A stretch of 24,700 nucleotides of DNA from positions 1 to 24,700 of IMG/VR virus record IMGVR_UViG_3300024185_000040; one strand, written 5' to 3'. A model generated the notes under the pieces. It did not search any database. It saw only the letters and a program-made list of their open reading frames with translations, and was not told the origin of the DNA. The DNA comes from a virus. A program made the translations under genes and the position numbers. This document shows, piece after piece, positions 13,293 to 20,460 of this stretch; position 1 is the first letter of the stretch, and each line of letters begins with the position of its first letter.

Positions 13293-14000
13293 TTAATCGT
13301 AGATTAGTGAACTAAATCCGTCTGGCCCGCTTCCAAGATACTGCTCGGTCACTTGAAAGAAACTTCCGACTTGGCGATATGGTGTATCGAGCAAGAGGAA
13401 ATTTTTCACATCGCTTGGCACTCGAAGCTGTGACGAGTTGATGCCTCTGATGTATGGATAAATCCTCATTCTGTTTTTCAATGACGGTGCTTTATCCGTC
13501 CAGTATGAAAGCGTGATATTTGTGGACGCAGACAAGTAATACTCAGTGCCTAATATCTCTGAATCTGAATCTGGATCAATAAAACCAATAAAGGCTTTGT
13601 AGTCAGCCTCACCTTCGTCTGTCACAAACTTTGCCCCGTTTAGTGGTGCATTATATGTGCCTCCTATTTTAGTTTCAAAATCCGGATGCGTCTCTATCGG
13701 CTCTTGGTTTTGCCCACCACTATATGTGATCACTGGATCTGTTGTTGATGCCACCAAGCCGAAGAATGACGCCGTTGCCGTCACCAGACCGTTGCTGTTA
13801 TATGTCCTGTTGATGTCGTAGCACTCAAGCCTGTCATCATCTGGATGCGGGTCGCCTAAGTCTGGCAACGATGAAATGTATGCCTTGTCGCATCTATAAA
13901 CGATCTGCCCCTCAAGCGTGCCGTCGTTCTTCTCGCTGACGCTCCTATCTGGCTGCATGATGACGTTGCCATCAATGTCTCCTTTGTCCACTCTGCTCAT
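13293..14000 (-). CDS. Unrecognised tail-tip-position protein, 235 residues
   Basis: First gene after the tape measure, where siphoviruses often encode the distal tail protein. Begins MSRVDKGDIDGNVIMQPDRS. It has acidic loops (DLGDPHPDDDRLECYDINRT; FIDPDSDSEIL), a beta-rich body (NGLVTATASFFGLVAS; YYLSASTNITLSYW) and a C-terminus PDGFSSLIYD. No characteristic Dit or Tal motif is evident. The gene has a 21-base A/C-rich leader (ACTTACAACAACAAGACAAT) without a Shine-Dalgarno site. The structural role is inferred from location only. Confidence 0.6.
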   Translation of the reverse strand: MSRVDKGDIDGNVIMQPDRSVSEKNDGTLEGQIVYRCDKAYISSLPDLGDPHPDDDRLECYDINRTYNSNGLVTATASFFGLVASTTDPVITYSGGQNQEPIETHPDFETKIGGTYNAPLNGAKFVTDEGEADYKAFIGFIDPDSDSEILGTEYYLSASTNITLSYWTDKAPSLKNRMRIYPYIRGINSSQLRVPSDVKNFLLLDTPYRQVGSFFQVTEQYLGSGPDGFSSLIYD

Positions 14001-14021
14001 GATTGTCTTGTTGTTGTAAGT

Positions 14022-15977
14022 TTATAGTTCTGGTGTCAGTAGCACTTCCTCGCCTCTGTTTTGATTCTCAATGGCTTGCTTGATGCCCTCTAAGACGGTG
14101 GTTTGCTTCTTGTTCTCGTTAAGCATCGGATCGTTGCCAAATGATGCAACGCCACCACCGCCACCAATGGCTGCCAGTGATGATGCAATGACGCCGGCTT
14201 GTGGGTCGCCAGGTTGTAAACCTTGCTCTAGTCCTTTAATCTCTGACTTGCGTCGCTCAATGTCGAGCTCGGCTTTGTTTCTGAATATCTCATCATCTTC
14301 ATCAACCTTACCATCATTGTTGGCGTCCTCGCCCAATGCTGCAAATGCTTCCTCGGCTTGTGCTAGTTCGGATTTTCTGCGTGCGAGTATTTCCTCGTCG
14401 GACATACCCATTTCTTCACGTCGTTTGCGCTCTGCTGCGATTTCGCTTTCTTGTGCCTCTGCTTCTTTAACCTTGCCTTTTGCTTTTTCTGATATGCCAC
14501 CTTTTAAGCCTTTGATTTCTTTTTTGAGGTTTTCAATCTCAAGCTCCTTCTCGCTTTTTAATTTATCAGCTTTGGCCACATCAGCCTCAGACATCACATC
14601 TGTGCTGTCACGTTGTTGGGATGCAATGAGATCTTGTTCCTTTTGTGCCAACTCTTTCTCTCTGCGGGCGAGTATTTCTTTGTCAGTCATGCCAAGCTCT
14701 TCTCGCTCTTGGCTAGTCTCGGCAATGTCTTTTTTGTTTGCCTCTGTTGCCTCTTTGTCTCTTTTAATTTGCGCGTCTTTGCGCTTGATGTTTGCCTCGT
14801 CGATTATTTGCTTTTTCTCGCTTATTTCAAGCTGTTTTGCCTGCTCTTCTGTTTGTAGTTTTTCCCACTTAGTTTGCATTTGTGCAAGCTTGAGTGACTC
14901 TTCTGCGGTGGCACCATCTTTAAATAACCTCTCCCCAAGAGACGCCATCTCTGCCTCTATTTTCAACTTTTCGTTTTGTATTCTAAGAAGCTTCTCCTCG
15001 TCATCCAATATTGCCCTTATTCGTTTCTCCTGTTCAGCCTTTTGTTTTGCCTCCTCTTTGAGTATTTCTGCACGGGCCTCACTTGCTTTTTTGATTGCTT
15101 CTTTCTCTTTTTCTGGATCAGTAATACCAGAGCCTTGATCGCTTTTACCTTTTTCTTCTGGTTTGGATTTTAGTGTGTATCCCTTACCAAACTCAAAATC
15201 GTAATCTTTAGACATATCTCTAGGCAAGCTTTTTGAATCTCCCCCTGCTTGCTTGTTGAGTTTGTCAAATATGATTCCAAGCTCTTTTGCCATTTGTGCA
15301 TATTTAGACATGATCTCGCCAACCATGATTTTGAATTTGTCCGTTAGATTTGTTATACCTCTTTCAGCAAACTCTAAACTATCGAGCTGCGATTGTGACA
15401 ATACATTGTAGCTGGCTGCCATCTCTTTGATTTTCTCGCTCCCTAATGATGCCATCTCTCCAGCTCTGAACATTTGGTCATTTATTTCGTCCAGTCCAAA
15501 CCTCGAGAGGTTGCCACCTGTCGCTTTTACTGCATCACTAAATGCATAAAATTGTTCGGTTGGTGTCATTTTCTTGACTTCCTCCATATTTAACCCAACT
15601 AAAGCAAAAACCTCGGCATATGATTTGGCGCCTAGTGCTCCGTCCGTAATCTTGACATTAAGATCTTTTATTGCGTCTCCAAGGTTTTCCGATGTGAGTC
15701 CAAACTGACCCGCGACCCTTGACAGCTTTTGGAACTCGACAGCGTTGACTCCTAGCATCTTTGCTTGCCTTGACATATTGGCGAACTCTTGCGTGATTGA
15801 TCTTAAACCACTGACACCCGCAAAAGCAAACGCACCCTTAATTGCGCCACTGATGCCTGTCATCTCACCCTTGACATCATTGCCGAACTTCTTTGTGTCA
15901 CCTCGCATTTTCTGCAAGGTTCTGACGTATCCCTTGCCATCGGCACGGATTTTGTAAACTACTTGGTTGTTGCTCAT
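14022..15977 (-). CDS. Tail tape measure protein
   Basis: A 651-residue protein that sets tail length. Residues 1-70 (MSNNQVVYKIRADGKGYVRT; KKFGNDVKGEMTGISGAIKG) and the following MLGVNAVEFQKLSRVAGQFG / FYAFSDAVKATGGNLSRFGL are typical of short tape measures of this kind. Residues about 285-560 are a nearly continuous charged coiled coil. Two similar blocks near residues 425 and 520 share the pattern EE(L/M)GM(T/S)D(K/E)EILARR. Between the second block and the next helix lies a canonical EF-hand-type loop (DANNDGKVDEDD, residues 551-562). The C-terminus is glycine-rich, then polar. Using about 1.5 angstrom per residue, a tail near 100 nm would be expected. Its ATG overlaps the upstream stop. 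Confidence 0.92.
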   Translation of the reverse strand: MSNNQVVYKIRADGKGYVRTLQKMRGDTKKFGNDVKGEMTGISGAIKGAFAFAGVSGLRSITQEFANMSRQAKMLGVNAVEFQKLSRVAGQFGLTSENLGDAIKDLNVKITDGALGAKSYAEVFALVGLNMEEVKKMTPTEQFYAFSDAVKATGGNLSRFGLDEINDQMFRAGEMASLGSEKIKEMAASYNVLSQSQLDSLEFAERGITNLTDKFKIMVGEIMSKYAQMAKELGIIFDKLNKQAGGDSKSLPRDMSKDYDFEFGKGYTLKSKPEEKGKSDQGSGITDPEKEKEAIKKASEARAEILKEEAKQKAEQEKRIRAILDDEEKLLRIQNEKLKIEAEMASLGERLFKDGATAEESLKLAQMQTKWEKLQTEEQAKQLEISEKKQIIDEANIKRKDAQIKRDKEATEANKKDIAETSQEREELGMTDKEILARREKELAQKEQDLIASQQRDSTDVMSEADVAKADKLKSEKELEIENLKKEIKGLKGGISEKAKGKVKEAEAQESEIAAERKRREEMGMSDEEILARRKSELAQAEEAFAALGEDANNDGKVDEDDEIFRNKAELDIERRKSEIKGLEQGLQPGDPQAGVIASSLAAIGGGGGVASFGNDPMLNENKKQTTVLEGIKQAIENQNRGEEVLLTPEL

Positions 15978-16615
15978 TTCTGTTTAGCTTTAAATTGTTT
16001 GTGCCAACGCTCGAAGTCTTGTTGGCTGAGGTTGCGTTTTGCTATTGTTACGGCTGTTTCTTCGTCAACCTCTTGCAACCGCTCTTTGATTTGTTCGTCT
16101 TCGTTCTCGTATGCGATGCGCAAGTCTGCGCCATTAAGTTCAGCTAGTGTCACGTCATACCAGCGAGCCTCTGCGATCCTCATGTTCCATGCTGCGTCAA
16201 GTGTCATGTTGCCCTTGCTTACTAGGCCTACAACGAGCGCGAACACGCTTGGAGATGACAATGATCTGCCTGTGTCGTTGTCTTCTTTCTGCCACAGCAC
16301 CGGTGATGACAGTTGTGCCTCAAGCCACTCTTTCAGCTTGTCTAGCTCGCGCAGTAATATCTTTGACTTTTTCAAGCGACGATACCAGAGGCGATCTTTC
16401 CAGGTTGCATTAAGGTTGGGCGTGTGTGGCCACTGGCAACTGACGACTTTTAAGAATAAAAGCAAATCGCCCGCATTCGTTTCCTCGTCGGGAACCAATA
16501 CGGGCGAGTTGAGAGCTTGTAGGATTAGGTGATGCCAAGGGCTAAGCGCATTTATCTCATAGCCGCAAACACGACTTGAGGCGCCAATGATTGCCTTGAA
16601 AAACCTGTCATCCAT
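15974..16615 (-). CDS. Protein in tail-assembly-chaperone position, 213 residues
   Basis: Lies between the tail-tube genes and the tape measure, the place of lambda G/GT-type chaperones. Begins MDDRFFKAIIGASSRVCGYE. The first half has Trp- and Leu-rich helices (LSPWHHLILQALNSP; WKDRLWYRRLKKSKILLREL). The second half (NMTLDAAWNMRIAEARWYDV; LAELNGADLRIAYENEDEQI) resembles the 'P..dAlW.mt..e.y...a' helix of small tail proteins. It is a single continuous frame, and no obvious slippery heptamer was identified near its end. It overlaps the tape measure start by four bases. The chaperone role is inferred. Confidence 0.6.
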   Translation of the reverse strand: MDDRFFKAIIGASSRVCGYEINALSPWHHLILQALNSPVLVPDEETNAGDLLLFLKVVSCQWPHTPNLNATWKDRLWYRRLKKSKILLRELDKLKEWLEAQLSSPVLWQKEDNDTGRSLSSPSVFALVVGLVSKGNMTLDAAWNMRIAEARWYDVTLAELNGADLRIAYENEDEQIKERLQEVDEETAVTIAKRNLSQQDFERWHKQFKAKQK

Positions 16616-16622
16616 TCCATCG

Positions 16623-16988
16623 TTACACGTTCGTGATGTATTCAGTCTTCTTGATGTTATAGGTAGTCTCGCGGAAGCCGTTGTTGGTGTGGCTGTCTGC
16701 GATGCCTGTAATAAAGAATACTACGTCGGCACCGGATGCACCAGCGCCTGGGAATGTGATATTTGAGCCAGCGGTGGCTGGTGCGAATGCTGCTTGATAT
16801 TGAAGTGTCACGGTGCCAGTCTCAACTGTGTCATCCATGCGCTTCTCGATCTCGTTACCTTGGAAGTTCACGACTGTCTGCACGTTGCCATATGATTTGG
16901 TTGTGCTGATGTTCGTGACGTTCGCGTTGGTAATTGTCTCGTCGGTTCCCCATACATAAACGGGTGTGCCTTTGGTAATTGCTGCCAT
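16623..16988 (-). CDS. Tail tube protein paralogue 2
   Basis: A 121-residue protein starting MAAITKGTPVYVWGTDETIT. It shares with the gene upstream the pattern MAAxxKG - YVxG - ExRMDDxxxTGxxxxQ - TNNGFxExxxN - Y. Small beta proteins of this size and place (after the terminator gene, before the chaperone and tape measure) are major tail tube or virion tail subunits. It lies 20 bases after the first paralogue, with an AT-rich leader. One of the two may form the tube and the other a specialised ring or cap; which is which cannot be read from sequence. Confidence 0.7.
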   Translation of the reverse strand: MAAITKGTPVYVWGTDETITNANVTNISTTKSYGNVQTVVNFQGNEIEKRMDDTVETGTVTLQYQAAFAPATAGSNITFPGAGASGADVVFFITGIADSHTNNGFRETTYNIKKTEYITNV

Positions 16989-17008
16989 TATATTAAATTA
17001 GGTTAAGA

Positions 17009-17377
17009 TTAGGGTGTTTCAGCGGCGTTGCTTGTGTGGTCAACATATTCAAAATTGAAGCTCATCTCAGCGAATCCGTTGTTCGTGCTGGTTTTCGTGA
17101 TCTCTGTGATATAGTAAGTCACGCCGTCGTATGTGAACTGATCCACGTTGCCTACGTCGGTCAAGTCCATTGTATTGGATGCTGTGAACTGCATTGAAGC
17201 ACTTCCAGTGGTTTGCAAGTCATCCATGCGCTCATGAACGATCTGCCCGTCTTCGTTAAGAACCTGGCCTGTGTTGGCAAATTCTGAGTTAAAATTGATG
17301 GATGTGAGAACTGCGTTTGTTACTGCACCGGATTCGATGCCGAAAACATAAGTTTCTCCTTTGATTACTGCTGCCAT
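17009..17377 (-). CDS. Tail tube protein paralogue 1
   Basis: A 122-residue protein beginning MAAVIKGETYVFGIESGAVT, with IVHERMDDLQTTGSASMQFT and TSTNNGFAEMSFNFEYVDHT aligning to the same parts of its downstream neighbour. The length and all-beta look fit a tail tube monomer. A 40-base leader carries copy C of the late element right after the upstream stop, then an A/C-rich stretch (AACACCAACCTTCAATTCAT). That is consistent with a highly expressed virion protein. Assigned by position, paralogy and size, not by a diagnostic motif. Confidence 0.7.
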   Translation of the reverse strand: MAAVIKGETYVFGIESGAVTNAVLTSINFNSEFANTGQVLNEDGQIVHERMDDLQTTGSASMQFTASNTMDLTDVGNVDQFTYDGVTYYITEITKTSTNNGFAEMSFNFEYVDHTSNAAETP

Positions 17378-17406
17378 ATGAATTGAAGGTTGGTGTTATT
17401 AAGAAG

Positions 17407-17418
17407 CGTGATTTCAAC
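17407..17418 (-). promoter_or_regulatory. Late intergenic element, copy C (before tail tube genes)
   Basis: On the minus strand GTTGAAATCACG directly follows the TA of the TAG stop of the tail terminator gene. The core GTTGAAATC is identical to copies A and B; the downstream AT-rich part diverges (CTTCTTAATAAC). It lies about 30 bases before the first tail-tube ATG. Confidence 0.4.
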
Positions 17419-17888
17419 TATTCGTCTATTTCCTGCACGACCAATGTCATTGATGCTGATCGTTGCCACATGGTGCCCTCGGTTTCATACTCTGTGCCGA
17501 AGTCGATTATTTCATGCAGATACACGCCACGAATCTTGCGCGAATCTTGACCGCTTGTTGGCGCGTTAAATTGTGTCTTCAGTCCATCCACCCAGTCGAG
17601 GCAAGTTTCCATGTCACCTGCGTATTTCTCACACTGTGATTCTGTCGTTTGCTCGCTGTCTGCGTAGAGTGTGACGTTGACCTCAGCATCACGCGCATAG
17701 AAGCCGATGATGTCCGCGTGACGCGGTGCAGACGAGCAATGCACTACGATGCAAGGTAGTTTGTCTGGAGCCTCTGAGGCGTCTCCTTTTGCGATTACAG
17801 CGCACCCTTTAAGCGCGGCATATTTCTTGAGATGTGCGACGATTGCCGTTTCGACGCTCCTGGTTGTCGGTTGTCTGATAGTTGCCAT
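17418..17888 (-). CDS. Tail terminator-like protein
   Basis: A 156-residue protein beginning MATIRQPTTRSVETAIVAHL. It has an alpha/beta pattern: a first helix, then LPCIVVHCSSAPRH, a central strand EVNVTLYADSEQT, helix CEKYAGDMETCLDWVDGL, and C-terminal strands IRGVYLHEIIDFGTEYETEG / ASMTLVVQEID. This helix-strand order and size are those of tail terminators and minor tail proteins (lambda gpU type) that cap the tube and join tail to head. It sits between the HK97 gp10-like neck protein and the tail tube, as expected. The leader is CAACCAAGTAAC without a Shine-Dalgarno site. Confidence 0.65.
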   Translation of the reverse strand: MATIRQPTTRSVETAIVAHLKKYAALKGCAVIAKGDASEAPDKLPCIVVHCSSAPRHADIIGFYARDAEVNVTLYADSEQTTESQCEKYAGDMETCLDWVDGLKTQFNAPTSGQDSRKIRGVYLHEIIDFGTEYETEGTMWQRSASMTLVVQEIDE

Positions 17889-17900
17889 GTTACTTGGTTG

Positions 17901-18704
17901 TTATTTGAATCTTTTTCTATGAACCGCCTGCATTTTGCGATTAATGTCTTTCATCATGATTTTTGTGCGACTGCGCCAAATGCCGTTCATGCCCGTGCGA
18001 CTAAATCCATAGTTGCCATAATGGGCGACTGTGAGTTCTGCCTTGTATCCCCTGCCTGTAACTTTGCCGAAGCCTCTTGTTCTGTGTCCCTCTCCGAATT
18101 TCCCGCTGCCTTGGGCGAACCATTTAGGCATCCCACGACCGCTTCCTTTGTGTCCTAGCATCTTAGCTGCTTTTGCCCAGCCGTGTTTTGCTGCACCAAC
18201 TCTAAGCTTTTTCTTGCGTATGTATTGGTTAAGCTTTTGAACCTCAAAAACAAGTCTGACGGGTGCTGTTCCCTTCTTGTTTATCCATCTGGTATGTGCG
18301 TTGCCTCCGTCCCATTTTGACGCCTTCACATCTCTGCCTTTGTAATAGAAGCCAATGTTGGCCTTGTCTATCATGTCTTGTGCCTTCCCAACGTCCCTGC
18401 GTCTAATGTAGCTTGCAAACTTTTGTCCTGCTTTCTGTCCCCATCGCTTGCTGATCAGAGGTATAGCTGTGCGAGCTGGTTTATATATGCGGCGAATTGA
18501 TGTTTCCACATCTTTCTTGTGCTTCTTGCCGACTGCCGCAGTGTCTCCATATCGCTCCGTGTATTTAGCCGCAGACACAGCAAACAGTCGCCCTTGCTGT
18601 TTGAGTATGCTCTCCACAGGTTTACCCGTCAAAGCCACAAGCTTTTCAATGTTACGACTGAAAGCGTTGAGTGTGTCTTGCTCGACTTCGATGGATACGT
18701 CCAT
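17901..18704 (-). CDS. Neck / minor tail component (HK97 gp10-like position)
   Basis: A 267-residue, very basic protein. It begins MDVSIEVEQDTLNAFSRNIE, with an N-terminal helical part (LVALTGKPVESILKQQGRLF; AAKYTERYGDTAAVG) that resembles the start of HK97 gp10/lambda gpZ-type tail completion proteins. A Lys/Arg/Gly-rich middle follows (LGHKGSGRGMPKWFAQGSGK; GFGKVTGRGYKAELTVAHYG), then a basic C-terminus MKDINRKMQAVHRKRFK. It is longer than typical gp10 proteins (about 110-150 residues). It overlaps the upstream stop by one base (TAATG-type junction). Assignment rests on order and N-terminal character. Confidence 0.6.
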   Translation of the reverse strand: MDVSIEVEQDTLNAFSRNIEKLVALTGKPVESILKQQGRLFAVSAAKYTERYGDTAAVGKKHKKDVETSIRRIYKPARTAIPLISKRWGQKAGQKFASYIRRRDVGKAQDMIDKANIGFYYKGRDVKASKWDGGNAHTRWINKKGTAPVRLVFEVQKLNQYIRKKKLRVGAAKHGWAKAAKMLGHKGSGRGMPKWFAQGSGKFGEGHRTRGFGKVTGRGYKAELTVAHYGNYGFSRTGMNGIWRSRTKIMMKDINRKMQAVHRKRFK

Positions 18705-19012
18705 TAGTCCTCGATTCTATTTGGCTCAATCAGCGTGACGGTTGTCATTGCTCGCCCGCGTTGGAATCTGTCGATTTTCCAGCTTCGGCGTTGCGCTTTA
18801 ACTGCCATGCCCTTTTTTAGTTTGAGCTTGTCGACTGTCGGGAACTGATACTCAATCTCCCTTTCTTCTCGACTGCCTCCCATTAGCTCTCGGTCGTGAT
18901 CAACTTCAGCCGGTATAGCTGAAATCTTCTCGCTTCCGATTGTGATATACTCGGCACCTAATTTGCCTAATACGTTGCCCATTACGGCTTTGACTTTGTT
19001 TTGGATGTTCAT
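18704..19012 (-). CDS. Head-tail connector (stopper-like) protein
   Basis: The start is the ATG at 19012; a longer frame to 19081 would run through a terminator hairpin and is rejected. The 102-residue product begins MNIQNKVKAVMGNVLGKLGA. It continues with beta-rich, basic segments (YITIGSEKISAIPAEVDHDR; KLKLKKGMAVKAQRRSWKID) and ends MTTVTLIEPNRIED. Size and place, between capsid-associated and neck genes, fit a small beta-barrel head-tail joining or stopper protein (lambda FII or PF05521-like role). No diagnostic motif, so function is inferred from synteny. Confidence 0.6.
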   Translation of the reverse strand: MNIQNKVKAVMGNVLGKLGAEYITIGSEKISAIPAEVDHDRELMGGSREEREIEYQFPTVDKLKLKKGMAVKAQRRSWKIDRFQRGRAMTTVTLIEPNRIED

Positions 19013-19018
19013 GATGAT

Positions 19019-19057
19019 TATAATAAAAGCGGGAGGCCCAGTTAAGAACCTCCCGCT
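19019..19057 (-). terminator. Intrinsic terminator inside the late operon
   Basis: Read on the minus strand, AGCGGGAGG (19057-19049) and CCTCCCGCT (19036-19028) form a perfect 9-bp GC-rich stem with a 12-base loop, followed at once by TTTATTATAAT. This is a good Rho-independent terminator. It lies between the two Lys-tailed small genes and the stopper gene, separating head from connector/tail genes. Partial read-through would give more capsid than tail transcript. On the plus strand no T-run follows the stem. Confidence 0.75.
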
Positions 19058-19087
19058 CTGGGTTATGCTATGAAACAACAAATATAG

Positions 19088-19291
19088 TTATTCAGAAGCT
19101 TTTTTCTTAGCCTTTTTTTTAGGCTTTGCAGGTGCCAGCTCTTGCTTGAACAATCGGCCACGGCGGTCGCACAATTCGATGGTGTCAAAGTCTGTATCCC
19201 TCCGCAGGGTTTCAAACTGTTTCTCCATGTCCTCGGGACTACCTTCAGCCGCCAGGATGCGGTTGCCGTCTTTGTTCTTTACGATAAGCAT
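19088..19291 (-). CDS. Small Lys/Ala-tailed capsid-associated protein, paralogue 2
   Basis: A 67-residue protein: MLIVKNKDGNRILAAEGSPE, then MEKQFETLRRDTDFDTIELC, DRRGRLFKQ and a Lys/Ala-rich tail (APAKPKKKAKKKASE). It shares the pattern R-x-L-x-A-x-G-x-P ... QF ... FxxxE ... GR and a poly-basic tail with the preceding gene. The terminator lies 31 bases past its stop. Lambda has gpFI and gpD in this interval, but no similarity to them is visible. The basic tail could touch packaged DNA or the acidic capsid interior. Function unknown. Confidence 0.65.
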   Translation of the reverse strand: MLIVKNKDGNRILAAEGSPEDMEKQFETLRRDTDFDTIELCDRRGRLFKQELAPAKPKKKAKKKASE

Positions 19292-19306
19292 GGTTGTCTG
19301 CGGTGA

Positions 19307-19534
19307 TTATTTCTTTGCCTTCTTGCTCGCCTTCTTGGCGGCTTTCTTGGCAATAGGTTTTGCGAATCTGCGGTGCCTGATTCTGCCCTGGTGCTTGTCG
19401 ACGACCTCGACCAATTCGAAGCCGTCGTCAGCACTTACATCTTTGAACTGTCTGCGGATTTCCACAGGCTGACCGGATGCGATCAGCGTCCTCTCAGCAC
19501 CATTGGTGCCGATTAATAGTGAGTAGCTCGCCAT
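19307..19534 (-). CDS. Small Lys/Ala-tailed capsid-associated protein, paralogue 1
   Basis: A 75-residue protein beginning MASYSLLIGTNGAERTLIAS. A globular part runs to RIRHRRFAKP, followed by a tail of alternating Lys/Ala (IAKKAAKKASKKAKK) resembling histone H1-like tails. It aligns with the next gene over its whole length (RTLIASGQP with RILAAEGSP; FELVEVVDKHQGR with FDTIELCDRRGR). It begins 19 bases after the capsid stop with no Shine-Dalgarno site. A role in head completion, decoration or DNA contact is possible, none proved. Confidence 0.65.
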   Translation of the reverse strand: MASYSLLIGTNGAERTLIASGQPVEIRRQFKDVSADDGFELVEVVDKHQGRIRHRRFAKPIAKKAAKKASKKAKK

Positions 19535-19553
19535 TGTATTATGCAGTTAAGGG

Positions 19554-20447
19554 TTAAGCAGATACCAAACGCTTGATTCCAGCTGCGAGGCCAGTCTCGT
19601 ATCCGTAGTTGGTTTCGATGACAATGCGGCGGTTGCCGTAGTCCTCTGAATACCAGTCACGTAGTCCGAGTGTCTGTCCACCTTCGCCAACGAGTGACTC
19701 AGCGCGGGAATACTTGTTGCCACCTTGTGGTGCGACATAACGGAAAGCAGATGCGATGCCGTTGCCGTCGGTAGCAAATCCAACAAGGTTCTCACCGTTG
19801 TCTGGGATTACGTTGGACATGATGATCTTGAAGCCGTGAAGCATTGGGATGTCACCGCTCTGAATGGCGTTGTAGCCATATCCGCTGGTGTCCTTGATTG
19901 CTCCAGCCTTGCGAAGTGCAGTGATGTAAGCAGGTGAAAGAACGAGGTAACGATCTTCTGGATTCCAGTCTGCGCTGTCGCAGTCTTCTGCAACGTCAGC
20001 AACATCATCTTCGTCGAATGTTGATGCAAGGCCAGTGAAGGAAGCAGCGCCGAAGTTGGCGTTGGTGACTTCGCTCCAGATGTCTTGAAGAACAGTCTTG
20101 GCAAGTAGGTTGCCCTTACGAACGCCGTAACGCTCAAGCACAAGTGCTGAGCTGTTCTCGACTTCGATGTCGTCTGCGCCCATAGAAACATACTTGTGAT
20201 TGCTAAGAACAACCTCAACGGCGTCTGAATCAATGTCTTGAACGGTGTATGCACCACCGACTGCTTTGTCGAGTGCTGCGTCGATAGCTGAGTTCAAACG
20301 AGGAACGCTTACGCGGTCGCCTGGGTTAGCTGCGGAGTCGCTGAAGTCTGTCGCAAAAGCGGCAAGTGGAGCGATTGTCTGGGTGTAGCCTTGCAAGACG
20401 GAACGTGCGATGATGTCGTCTTGGATGCCTGTTGTGCTATTAGCCAT
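19554..20447 (-). CDS. Major capsid protein (HK97 fold)
   Basis: A 297-residue protein beginning MANSTTGIQDDIIARSVLQG. Features in order: an N-arm (IAPLAAFATDFSDSAANPGD), a spine segment (GDRVSVPRL), an E-loop-like region (AYTVQDIDSDAVEVVLSNHK), a spine helix with ENSSALVLERYGVRKGNLLA, and P/A-domain sequence (DRYLVLSPAYITALRKAG; IPMLHGFKIIMSNVIPDNGE). It ends GNRRIVIETNYGYETGLAAG. 'YLVLSP..I..L...G' and '..Y..G...P....I..I.T.YG' are typical of HK97-fold coats. Position after protease and scaffold supports this. The leader is TACCTAATACATT with no Shine-Dalgarno site. Confidence 0.9.
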   Translation of the reverse strand: MANSTTGIQDDIIARSVLQGYTQTIAPLAAFATDFSDSAANPGDRVSVPRLNSAIDAALDKAVGGAYTVQDIDSDAVEVVLSNHKYVSMGADDIEVENSSALVLERYGVRKGNLLAKTVLQDIWSEVTNANFGAASFTGLASTFDEDDVADVAEDCDSADWNPEDRYLVLSPAYITALRKAGAIKDTSGYGYNAIQSGDIPMLHGFKIIMSNVIPDNGENLVGFATDGNGIASAFRYVAPQGGNKYSRAESLVGEGGQTLGLRDWYSEDYGNRRIVIETNYGYETGLAAGIKRLVSA

Positions 20448-20460
20448 AATGTATTAGGTA

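Noticed and set aside
14071-15138. Long plus-strand frame of 355 codons opposite the tape measure
   Set aside because: Serine/leucine-rich reverse translation of a Glu/Lys/Ala-rich coiled coil; the minus-strand product has clear tape-measure features.
19013-19081. Longer start for the stopper-like gene at 19081
   Set aside because: The extension is translated across a strong terminator hairpin and gives an unlikely N-terminus; ATG at 19012 follows the hairpin.
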